Shown here piece after piece: positions 1 to 5,809 of a stretch of DNA of 7,203 nt. The notes beneath the pieces were generated by a model. It did no database searches and was not told where the DNA came from. It worked only from the letters and a program-made list of their open reading frames with translations. A program made the position numbers and the translations under genes. The stretch lies in assembly GCA_020352595.1 (NCBI GenBank), contig CP070682.1, positions 2,000,460 to 2,007,662 of the forward strand, written 5' to 3'. How positions within the stretch are numbered: position 1 is the stretch's first letter; each line of letters begins with the position of its first letter. Origin of the DNA: a bacterium (GTDB lineage Bacteria; BMS3Abin14).

Positions 1-120
1 GAGAGTGTGGAGGGCAGGTCCGGAGTTCAGATTCCGGAGTGAGGAGCCACAACGCAGGACCCGGAATACAGGACCGTGTGGCCAGGTCCGTCGGTCGGGT
101 GCCGGAAAGGCCCCGCCGAT

Positions 121-597
121 CTATTCCGGCACGGAGATGTTCAGGACCTCCAGTTCACGCAGGCCGCGCGGTATCTGCACCTGGACCACGTCTCCCACCC
201 GTTTGCCGATGAGGGCGCGGGCCACGGGGGAGGTGACGCTGATGCGCTGTGAGGCCACGTCCGCCTCGTCGACTCCCACGATCTGGTAGGAGACCTCCTC
301 ACCCGATTCCAGGTCCTGGACCGTCACCTGGAGGCCGAAAACGACCCTGTCTGTCTGCATGGAGGATGGATCCAGCACCTCGGCATTGGCGATCCTGATC
401 TCCAGTTCACGGATGCGCTTTTCGAGGAAAGCCTGCTGGTCCTTGGCCGCGTCGTACTCCGCGTTCTCGGAGATGTCGCCGTGTCCCCTGGCCTCGGCAA
501 TGGCCTCGATGACCTTGGGTCTCTCCACCGATTTCAGGCGTCTGAGCTCTTCCTGGATCTTCTTGAGCCCGTCGGGTGTGATGGGATGCTTGCTCAT
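121..597 (-). CDS. greA: Transcription elongation factor GreA
   Basis: GreA binds the secondary channel of RNA polymerase and stimulates cleavage of backtracked transcripts, rescuing stalled complexes. The 158-residue product has the normal family length. Residues 1 to about 75 form the long antiparallel coiled coil. Its tip carries GDISENAEYDAAK (residues 40-52), with acidic D41 and E44 matching the catalytic tip residues of E. coli GreA. Residues about 80-155 form the FKBP-like C-terminal domain, including the hallmark SPVARALIGKRVGD (123-136). The frame stays open for 27 more codons upstream (to 678), but those run back through the terminator hairpin and leader and look unlike GreA. I therefore choose the ATG at 595-597, preceded by AGGAG at 608-612 with a 10-nt spacer. 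The gene lies downstream of the helicase gene, with a promoter and terminator in between, so its expression is probably set by its own leader. No clear terminator is visible in the 120 bases after the stop. Confidence 0.97.
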   Translation of the reverse strand: MSKHPITPDGLKKIQEELRRLKSVERPKVIEAIAEARGHGDISENAEYDAAKDQQAFLEKRIRELEIRIANAEVLDPSSMQTDRVVFGLQVTVQDLESGEEVSYQIVGVDEADVASQRISVTSPVARALIGKRVGDVVQVQIPRGLRELEVLNISVPE

Positions 598-641
598 CTG
601 CGATCTGCTCCTGGTTCCTATGACGTTAAAATGACCGGGGC

Positions 642-672
642 AAAAAAAAAGCACCACCCGCCTCGCGGGTGG
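642..672 (-). terminator. Intrinsic terminator in the greA leader
   Basis: On the minus strand a 7-bp stem CCACCCG/CGGGTGG (arms 666-672 and 654-660) with a 5-nt loop is followed after three bases by nine consecutive T (642-650). This is a classic Rho-independent terminator. It lies 45 bases upstream of the greA start codon and downstream of a predicted promoter at 684-712. It could therefore end helicase transcripts and also attenuate greA itself. Confidence 0.85.
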
Positions 673-683
673 AAACATACTTC

Positions 684-712
684 CTGTTAACCCGAAAAGG
701 CTGAAAAGTCAA
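684..712 (-). promoter_or_regulatory. Predicted sigma-70 promoter for greA leader
   Basis: Reading the minus strand, TTGACT (707-712) is five of six to the -35 consensus. It is followed after 17 bases by TAACAG (684-689), only three of six to the -10 consensus. The predicted start point is near 677, just ahead of the terminator hairpin at 654-672, so most transcripts might stop after about 35 nt. It is the best promoter I see between the helicase stop (788) and greA. The weak -10 keeps confidence moderate. Confidence 0.45.
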
Positions 713-787
713 CCCGCAGGAGGACATCCGGCGGTGATGGAGCGCGGCCGGGCCGCCCTTCCCGCTTCCCTGCCGGCCCATGGCAGG

Positions 788-3421
788 TCACCGGTGGCCG
801 GTCTCGAGGAACAGCCGGATGTCCCTTGTGAGGTCCCCCACCGTGGACCTGCCCACAGGGATCTCCCCGAGGGATTCCAGGAATATCCTCCCATAGGGCC
901 TGCGCACGATCCTCCCGTCGCAGATGACGACATATCCCCTGTCGTTGCGGTGCCTGATGAGCCTGCCCACCCCCTGCCTCATCCGGATGACGGCCCTTGG
1001 GACCGAATCCTCGAAGAAGGGATCCATCCCCTGCCTCACCATGGCCTCGCTCCTGGCTTCATTGACGGGGTCCGTGGGCACGGGGAAAGGGAGCCTTGCG
1101 AGGAGGACCAGCCTGAGGGAACTTCCCACGACGTCCACACCCTCCCAGAAGCTGTCCGTGGCGAAGAGGACGGAATCCGGATCATAGCGGAACCTCTCCA
1201 GAAGCACGCTGCGGGGAGCCTCTCCCTGTCTCATGGCGGGGATGCCCGCGTCCGCGAGAGGCTGCCGGCACCTTTCGAAGACCCTCGTCAGGGCACTGTA
1301 CGAGGTGAAAAGGATGAGCCCTCCTCCGCCGGCCGAGAGCACGACCTCCCCGACCGCCTGCGAGAGGGCATCCACAAACCCGGGCCTGCCCGGGTCCGGA
1401 AGCGTTTCGATGACGGCCAGGCGCATCTGCGTGGGGAGGTCGAAGGGCGTGGGATAGACCTCGTGCAGCACCCTCCTTCCCTCCTCCAGGGCCTCGATGC
1501 CGAGCCGTGCGTCGAAGAAGTGGAAACTGCCTGCCACCGTCAGTGTCGCCGAGGTGAAGACCACCGACGGGACGCGGGAGAACAGCGTCTGCTGCAGGAT
1601 GGGCGACACGTTGAGGGGCGTCAGGTGCAGGGCCACCTGGGACCTGCCGCCCCTGCTCCTCACCTCCACCCAGAAGACCTCCTCCAGGGTCTCGCCTTCC
1701 AGGACGCGCCTGAGGAAGGCGGCCGAGGAGTCCAGACGGCTGAACACGGCCGCCAGATCGCTCCACACGTGTTCGAAATCGTCGAAACCGTCCTCCATCG
1801 CCTCCCGGAGCAGGCCGTTCACCTTCCGCAGGGGCGTCAGCACGCTCACGATGAGGGACACCATCTCCTCCACGAGGTCCCGGACGCGGGTCCACTGGGG
1901 TTCGTTCCTCCTGCCCAGGGGCAGCCTCCACCGGATATCGCCCCCCGTTTCACCGTCCGCCTGGGACTGCTCCCTGAAGGTGTCGGCCTCCGGAGCCCTC
2001 TCCTGAGGCCCGGGGCCGGACCTCGACCCGGAGGACCCGTCACCCAGCCAGGAGACCAGTGACCCCGCCAGCTCGTCCAGCAGGGTATCCAGCCCCTGGC
2101 GCACCCTGGCCACCTCGTCGCCGAGCTCCCGCAGACGCCCCGTGAGGGCTTCCCGGGCTCCTTTTCCGAGGCCGCTGAGGTTCTGGACCTTCTGCCTCAG
2201 GAAAGGGACGAGCCCACGCTCGGCCCTCCTCCTGCTCACAAGCCGGCCCAGGTGGCCCATGAGGCTCTGGCGGCTCACCCCGACGTCGAAATAGGAGAGC
2301 GCCACGTCTTCCACGTTGTGGGCCTCGTCCATGATGACGGCTTCGTAGCGCGGCATGATGGCCGCCGCGTCGCCGCCCTCATCCCGCAGCCCGAGGTCGG
2401 CGAAGAGGAGGTGGTGGTTGGCCAGGAGGATATGTGCCGAGGCCGCCTCCAGCCTCGCCCTGTAGAAGAAGCACTCCCCGAAGTGGGAGCACCTCGCCCT
2501 CATGCAGGAATCGGATTCGGCCTTCAGCAGGGACCAGTTGGCTTCCGAAGGGATGAAGGGAAGGTCAGCCAGGCTCCCGTCGGCCGTTGTCCGGGTCCAG
2601 TCCATGAGCTGCCGGACCTCCCTGAGATCATCGAAGTCCAGGAGGATGCCCCCTCCGTCCCCTTCCAGCATGTCCCTCTTGCGCAGGCAGCAGTAGTTGC
2701 CCCTTCCCTTCACCAGCGCGGCCTTGACGGGGGCGCCCAGCGCCTCCTCGAGGAGGGGCAGGTCCCTGGTCAGGATCTGCTCCTGGAGGTTGATGGTCCT
2801 GGTGGCCACGGTGACCCTTCTGTTCCCTCTCATCGCCCAGAGCGCGGCGGGAACGAGATAGGCGAGGCTCTTGCCCGTTCCCGTTCCCGCCTCCAGGACG
2901 CCCACGGCCCCGGAGTCCAGGATCCCGGCCACATCGCGCGCCATGCGGCACTGGGAAGGCCGGTCCTCATAGTTGGGGTGTGCGGCTGCAAGCGGTCCAT
3001 GGGGACCGAGGAAGCGCTCCACCTCATCGGGATCGAGGGGCTCGGGGCCCTCCCCCGGTGACCGTGGTTCCGTGACCGCGTAGACACGGAGGCAACGGTT
3101 GTCCACGATGTAGAATCCGACGCCCCGGCTGCCCAGGTTGGACGCCACGTCCAGGTCGGCGTCCGACGGAACGAGCATCCCCGTGGGGTGGTTGTGGATC
3201 ACCACGTCACCCGCCTCGGCCCCTGATGCCAGGGCGGGCACGGCCCCGTCGTGCCCCCTGGCCAGGGCCCGGACCTCACCCACGAGCCCGTCCTCGTCCA
3301 GGCGGCCCACAAAAAAGACCTCGTTTCCCCCCGAGGCCTCGATCTCGGCGATGATGACCCGTGCGGCGGCGCCGGAAATCCGTTCCTGGACCGGCGCCCC
3401 GGGTCCCTTCCTGACGTTCAA
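788..3421 (-). CDS. JAB/RadC-domain fused DinG-type Fe-S helicase
   Basis: This 877-residue protein joins two modules. Residues about 12-118 form a RadC/Prok-JAB domain with HNHPTGMLVPSDAD (76-89): H76, H78, S86 and D89, with E34 a likely JAMM glutamate, so all metal-site positions appear present. Residues about 148-877 form an XPD/DinG-type superfamily 2 DNA helicase. Motifs are Walker A AGTGTGKS (178-185), TSATL (623-627) and QGVGRLIR (816-823), plus DEAH (365-368). C244 or C245, C306, C311 and C317 match the four-cysteine Fe-S site of E. coli DinG, including its C-x4-C-x5-C spacing. Residues 371-620 are arch-like, with a Ser/Gly/Pro/Glu-rich, probably disordered stretch at 460-495. The start is a TTG at 3421. 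The next in-frame Met is residue 82, inside the JAB domain, and no better start lies upstream. The Shine-Dalgarno is weak. DinG-type helicases unwind 5'-3' and act on R-loops or damaged DNA; the JAB substrate is unknown. Confidence 0.93.
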   Translation of the reverse strand: MNVRKGPGAPVQERISGAAARVIIAEIEASGGNEVFFVGRLDEDGLVGEVRALARGHDGAVPALASGAEAGDVVIHNHPTGMLVPSDADLDVASNLGSRGVGFYIVDNRCLRVYAVTEPRSPGEGPEPLDPDEVERFLGPHGPLAAAHPNYEDRPSQCRMARDVAGILDSGAVGVLEAGTGTGKSLAYLVPAALWAMRGNRRVTVATRTINLQEQILTRDLPLLEEALGAPVKAALVKGRGNYCCLRKRDMLEGDGGGILLDFDDLREVRQLMDWTRTTADGSLADLPFIPSEANWSLLKAESDSCMRARCSHFGECFFYRARLEAASAHILLANHHLLFADLGLRDEGGDAAAIMPRYEAVIMDEAHNVEDVALSYFDVGVSRQSLMGHLGRLVSRRRAERGLVPFLRQKVQNLSGLGKGAREALTGRLRELGDEVARVRQGLDTLLDELAGSLVSWLGDGSSGSRSGPGPQERAPEADTFREQSQADGETGGDIRWRLPLGRRNEPQWTRVRDLVEEMVSLIVSVLTPLRKVNGLLREAMEDGFDDFEHVWSDLAAVFSRLDSSAAFLRRVLEGETLEEVFWVEVRSRGGRSQVALHLTPLNVSPILQQTLFSRVPSVVFTSATLTVAGSFHFFDARLGIEALEEGRRVLHEVYPTPFDLPTQMRLAVIETLPDPGRPGFVDALSQAVGEVVLSAGGGGLILFTSYSALTRVFERCRQPLADAGIPAMRQGEAPRSVLLERFRYDPDSVLFATDSFWEGVDVVGSSLRLVLLARLPFPVPTDPVNEARSEAMVRQGMDPFFEDSVPRAVIRMRQGVGRLIRHRNDRGYVVICDGRIVRRPYGRIFLESLGEIPVGRSTVGDLTRDIRLFLETGHR

Positions 3422-3522
3422 GGCTGCAATCCCATCCCTTCTCCGCTTGTGACCGTGGCAAACAGATACGGACCCGGTGCCGGGGTGCGTGCGCCTGACC
3501 GGCGTCGTCCGTCCGCCAACAT

Positions 3523-3531
3523 ATTAAACCA
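3523..3531 (-). promoter_or_regulatory. Candidate extended -10 promoter for JAB-helicase gene
   Basis: The minus strand reads TGGTTTAAT here: an extended -10 TGn followed by TTTAAT, five of six to TATAAT. No good -35 hexamer sits 16-18 bases upstream, which extended -10 promoters can tolerate. The element lies just after the hsp20 terminator (3552-3579), where the helicase gene would need its own promoter. The start point would be near 3516, giving a leader of about 95 nt before the TTG at 3421. Confidence 0.35.
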
Positions 3532-3551
3532 GGCGGGAGCAAAAATGGGCC

Positions 3552-3579
3552 AAAAAAAAGGGCCGCGTCACCGCGGCCC
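3552..3579 (-). terminator. Intrinsic terminator of hsp20
   Basis: On the minus strand a perfect 8-bp GC-rich stem, GGGCCGCG (3572-3579) with CGCGGCCC (3560-3567), encloses the 4-nt loop 3568-3571. Eight T (3552-3559) follow directly. It starts 27 bases after the hsp20 stop codon. It should separate hsp20 transcription from the helicase gene. Confidence 0.92.
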
Positions 3580-3606
3580 CTCCAGGCTCTGTCACAGGCG
3601 TGCAGC

Positions 3607-4068
3607 TCACTCCACCTTGACCTGGACCTCCCTGGCCTTCTCTTCCTCGGCCTTGGGCAGTGTGACCTCCAGAACGCCGTCCTTGAAGGTGGCCTTGACC
3701 TTCTCTCCCTTGACGCGCACGGGAAGAGTCAGGGTGCGCGAGAAGCGCCCGTAGCTCCTCTCCATGTAGTATCTGTTCTCTCCCTTCTCCTCTTTCTCCT
3801 CCTTCTTCTCGCCGCTGATGGTGAGAAGATCGTCCTTGAGGGAGATCTCTACGTCCTCCCTGCTTATGCCGGGGAGTTCGACCTTGACCAGGATCCTGTC
3901 CTTCTTGTCGATGAGATCCACAGCCGGGGTCACTGCAGCAAGACCCTTCTCGGGAACCTCCCCGAAAAAGTCCGAAAACAGCCTGTTCATCTCTTCCTGG
4001 AGACCCCTCAGGCCGAAAAAGGGACCCCAGTAGACCGGGTGCCTTCCCCTGAAACGCTCGATCGCCAT
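3607..4068 (-). CDS. Small heat-shock protein, Hsp20/alpha-crystallin family
   Basis: Small heat-shock proteins are ATP-independent holdase chaperones that bind unfolding proteins as large oligomers in the cytoplasm. The 153-residue product has a short N-terminal arm rich in Phe, Trp and Arg (1-45, including GLQEEMNRLFSDFF). The alpha-crystallin domain spans about 46-142, with VDLIDKKDRILVKVELPG (50-67) and the signature FKDGVLEVTLPK (128-139), a variant of A-x3-N-G-v-L. A Lys/Glu-rich loop at 87-97 and a VQV/VKV tail (148-152) resembling the oligomer-forming I-x-I motif follow the family plan. The ATG at 4066-4068 has AGGAGG (4078-4083) nine bases upstream. A nearby ATG at 4072-4074 is out of frame. 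The gene appears monocistronic: it has its own promoter and ends in a strong terminator. I saw no CIRCE operator (TTAGCACTC-N9-GAGTGCTAA) in the upstream region. Confidence 0.96.
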   Translation of the reverse strand: MAIERFRGRHPVYWGPFFGLRGLQEEMNRLFSDFFGEVPEKGLAAVTPAVDLIDKKDRILVKVELPGISREDVEISLKDDLLTISGEKKEEKEEKGENRYYMERSYGRFSRTLTLPVRVKGEKVKATFKDGVLEVTLPKAEEEKAREVQVKVE

Positions 4069-4102
4069 TTTCCATCTCCTCCTTTCTTGTCTGCCTAGAA
4101 AA

Positions 4103-4130
4103 AATCTATCTCAGCTCCGCGACCTGTCAA
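4103..4130 (-). promoter_or_regulatory. Predicted sigma-70 promoter of hsp20
   Basis: The minus strand shows a perfect -35 TTGACA (4125-4130), a 16-base spacer, and TAGATT (4103-4108), four of six to the -10 consensus. Transcription would start near 4096, giving a leader of about 28 nt that contains the strong Shine-Dalgarno. The -10 lacks the CCCCAT-like element of sigma-32 heat-shock promoters, so heat control is not obvious from the sequence. Confidence 0.6.
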
Positions 4131-4143
4131 GGGGCGGGAAACC

Positions 4144-4173
4144 TTGCTCCTTCCGGCGGGCATGGAGTATATT
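4144..4173 (+). promoter_or_regulatory. Predicted promoter of AEC permease gene, near the ATG
   Basis: TTGCTC (4144-4149) and TATATT (4168-4173, five of six to TATAAT) are 18 bases apart. A start point 6-7 bases past the -10 falls near 4180, while the ATG is at 4184. The 5' leader would be only a few nucleotides. It is back to back with the hsp20 promoter, the two -35 boxes being 13 bases apart. Confidence 0.45.
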
Positions 4174-4183
4174 TGCCCCTGTC

Positions 4184-5104
4184 ATGCTGACGATCCTGGA
4201 GAATATTTCCCCCGTATTCCTGGTCATAGCCCTCGGTTTCATGGCACGCAGGCTCGGCTTTTTGCCGGACATCTTCATCAGTTCGGCCAACCGCCTCGTC
4301 TACTTCGTGGCCATCCCCATCCTGGTGTACGGCGAGATCTCGAGGGGATCCTTCTCGCAGAGCTTCGATCTGGTCCAGATCACGGGCACCTACGCGGCCG
4401 TCTTTTCGGCCGCCGTCCTGTCTTTCCTGGCGGCCAAGGCCCTGAGGATCACACCGGGAGAGACTTCCACCTTCGCCCAGTGTTCCTTCCACGGGAACCT
4501 GGGATACGTGGGACTGGCGGTGGTCTTCTATGCCCTGGGGCCTGAGGGGCGCGGCGCCGCCAGCGTCCTTGCGGGATTTCTCATCCTGTTCCAGAATGTG
4601 GTGGCCATCGGGATCTACACCTTCACCGCGGGCGGCGGGAGGGGTTTCAATCCCCGCGTCGTGGGCAAGTTCCTGGGCAACCCCATCATCCTGGCGACGC
4701 TCCTCGGCCTGTTCTCCTCGGCGGCCGGGGTGACCGTACCGCCCTTCCTGATGCGTTCCTTCGACATCGTGGGCGACATGGCCCTTCCGCTGGCCCTGCT
4801 CATCATCGGTGGATCGCTGAGGACAGCCCCGGCCAGGAGGGTCCAGATGGTGGCCCTGTCGACGCTTTTCAAGCTGCTCCTGCTGCCCCTGGCAGGCCTC
4901 GTTCTCTTCCGGTCCATGGGGCTCGGAGCGGTCCAGACAGAGACGGCGGTCATCCTTCTTGCCAGCCCCTCCGCCACGGTGACCTACGTCATGGCCTCGG
5001 AGATGGGAGGCAAACCGGACCTGGCCGCTGCCGCGGTGACCATCAGCACGGTGGCCTCCATCGCCACCTACACGCTCTGGATCTCCCTTGTGGGAGGTCT
5101 GTGA
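4184..5104 (+). CDS. AEC-family (auxin efflux carrier-like) permease
   Basis: The 306-residue, very hydrophobic protein matches the AEC transporter family, whose bacterial members export or take up organic acids such as malate or malonate. The substrate cannot be told from sequence. Ten membrane segments can be placed at about 8-24, 36-50, 66-86, 100-118, 126-147, 164-183, 196-212, 224-242, 253-270 and 280-302. Family-like stretches are NRLVYFVAIP (36-45), HGNLGYVGLAV (103-113), GNPIILATLLG (165-175), MALPLALLIIGGSL (199-212) and SPSATVTYVMASEMGG (261-276). The length is normal. The start ATG fits the family N-terminus (a short hydrophobic helix ending in G-x-M-A-R-R-L-G). No Shine-Dalgarno lies at a usable distance, and no alternative start lies upstream in frame. 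The gene diverges from hsp20 and is followed by a 148-base structured spacer. Confidence 0.93.
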   Translation: MLTILENISPVFLVIALGFMARRLGFLPDIFISSANRLVYFVAIPILVYGEISRGSFSQSFDLVQITGTYAAVFSAAVLSFLAAKALRITPGETSTFAQCSFHGNLGYVGLAVVFYALGPEGRGAASVLAGFLILFQNVVAIGIYTFTAGGGRGFNPRVVGKFLGNPIILATLLGLFSSAAGVTVPPFLMRSFDIVGDMALPLALLIIGGSLRTAPARRVQMVALSTLFKLLLLPLAGLVLFRSMGLGAVQTETAVILLASPSATVTYVMASEMGGKPDLAAAAVTISTVASIATYTLWISLVGGL

Positions 5105-5120
5105 TGCGGGAGGGGTTCCA

Positions 5121-5218
5121 CATGCCGGTTCCCGATCCCGTTTCCGGCCCTGGCACCGGGACCCCGCGTCCGGGGTCCGCGGGTGAGGGCGGCCCTGGAT
5201 CAGCCCCGAACCGGCATG
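5121..5218. repeat. Nested inverted repeats in spacer before DUF2148 gene
   Basis: Perfect 11-bp arms CATGCCGGTTC (5121-5131) and GAACCGGCATG (5208-5218) enclose 76 bases. Inside is a second stem, GGACCCCG (5159-5166) with CGGGGTCC (5171-5178) around a 4-nt loop. It can be extended by CACC (5154-5157) pairing with GGTG (5182-5185) across a small internal loop. The octamer GGCCCTGG occurs twice (5146-5153 and 5191-5198). There is no T-tract, so it is not a standard terminator. It could be a structured leader for the downstream gene, a Rho-type 3' end for the permease mRNA, or a small mobile repeat. I see no clear target-site duplication. Confidence 0.6.
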
Positions 5219-5242
5219 GGACGTCGTGTCGTATTGCTTTGC

Positions 5243-5247
5243 GGAGG
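5243..5247 (+). promoter_or_regulatory. Ribosome binding site deciding the DUF2148 start
   Basis: GGAGG lies five bases before the ATG at 5253. It favours this start over the in-frame GTG at 5226, which has no comparable site upstream. Confidence 0.75.
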
Positions 5248-5252
5248 TTTTC

Positions 5253-5795
5253 ATGAGAATCCAGTGGGACCATTACTACCGGGAAATGATGGTTGAAGCG
5301 GCCAAGGAGATGGCCGTGGCTGCGCGGACGGCCCCCAAGGCCAGGGGCCGCGACCAGCTCCACATCCTCATCCTCACCGAAGGGGACAAGGACGCCGTGG
5401 CCGAAAGGATGAGGGAGATCGGGGTCGGTGAGGACATCGACTTCTTTCGAAGGGATGCCGAGAACGTGCTCGCCGTGCCCGTACTCCTGATCCTGGGAAC
5501 CGAAGTCAGTCCCACCGAGGTGCGTCACTGCGGCTACTGCGGGTGGGCGGACTGCAGCGAGAACCGCGAGAGGGGCACCAACCCCTGCGCCTTCACCGTC
5601 GGTGACCTGGGGATCGCCGTGGGTTCGGCTGCCTCCCTTGCGGCCCGTCGCCACGTGGACAACCGGGTCATGTTCTCAGCCGGGAAGGCGGCACTCGAGC
5701 TGGGCCTTTTCCCCTCCACGGTGAAGGTCGCCCTGGGGATCCCCCTCTCGGCAACCGGGAAGAACCCCTTCTTCGACAGGGCGAGGAAAGGATGA
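5253..5795 (+). CDS. DUF2148 ferredoxin-like domain protein
   Basis: This 180-residue protein matches the DUF2148 family ('ferredoxin domain-containing protein'), common in anaerobic bacteria and archaea and of unknown function. Family-like stretches are AAKEMAVAARTAPKARG (residues 16-32), RRDAENV (66-72), NPCAFTVGDLGIAVGSA (110-126) and ALGIPLSATGKNPFFDR (160-176). Four cysteines, C93-x2-C96-x4-C101-x10-C112, could hold a 4Fe-4S cluster; this is inference from spacing. There is no signal peptide or membrane segment, so it is probably cytoplasmic. An in-frame GTG at 5226 would add nine residues. I prefer the ATG at 5253 because GGAGG (5243-5247) sits five bases upstream and MRIQWDHYY matches where family members begin. 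It follows the structured spacer after the permease gene, and its stop lies ten bases before the next gene's TTG start. Confidence 0.92.
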   Translation: MRIQWDHYYREMMVEAAKEMAVAARTAPKARGRDQLHILILTEGDKDAVAERMREIGVGEDIDFFRRDAENVLAVPVLLILGTEVSPTEVRHCGYCGWADCSENRERGTNPCAFTVGDLGIAVGSAASLAARRHVDNRVMFSAGKAALELGLFPSTVKVALGIPLSATGKNPFFDRARKG

Positions 5796-5809
5796 GGATC
5801 CGGAGTTGA
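5792..5809 (+). other. Five-codon mini-ORF bridging two genes
   Basis: ATG AGG ATC CGG AGT TGA encodes MRIRS. Its ATG overlaps the DUF2148 stop as ATGA, and its TGA overlaps the presumed TTG start of the glycosyltransferase as TTGA. GAGGAAAGG (5783-5791) just upstream is a good ribosome binding site for this ATG. It may couple translation of the two genes, or it may mark the original glycosyltransferase start displaced by a one-base frameshift or sequence error. Confidence 0.3.

Noticed and set aside
20..49. A T-arm-like hairpin (CCGGA-GTTCAGAT-TCCGG) followed by CCA, suggesting the 3' end of a tRNA.
   Set aside because: The loop is eight bases rather than seven, the conserved C after the loop is missing, and the spacing to CCA is one base off. 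The 5' part would lie outside the window.
1..120. A search for a greA terminator or a further minus-strand gene after the greA stop.
   Set aside because: There are short repeats of CCGGA and CAGGACC and a 5-bp GGACC/GGTCC stem (71-75 and 85-89), but no T-tract and no coding frame. Nothing here can be supported.
598..678. A 27-codon N-terminal extension of GreA starting at 678.
   Set aside because: It runs through the terminator hairpin and U-tract and does not resemble GreA. The start at 597 has a Shine-Dalgarno and gives the standard 158-residue length.
724..787. A GC-rich hairpin (GCGGC-CGG-GCCGC) near 754-766 as a terminator for the helicase gene.
   Set aside because: The stem is five bases with a three-base loop and has no following T-tract on either strand. 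The hairpin at 654-672 is far better.
734..2062. A 442-codon open frame on the plus strand, antisense to the helicase gene.
   Set aside because: Its translation is rich in Pro, Arg, His and Gly with no recognisable domain. It is complementary to a protein with clear conserved motifs, as expected of shadow frames in GC-rich DNA.
4127..5254. A 375-codon minus-strand frame over the permease gene.
   Set aside because: It is very rich in Gly, Arg, Asp, Gln and His with no domain, and it lies antisense to a convincing ten-segment membrane protein.
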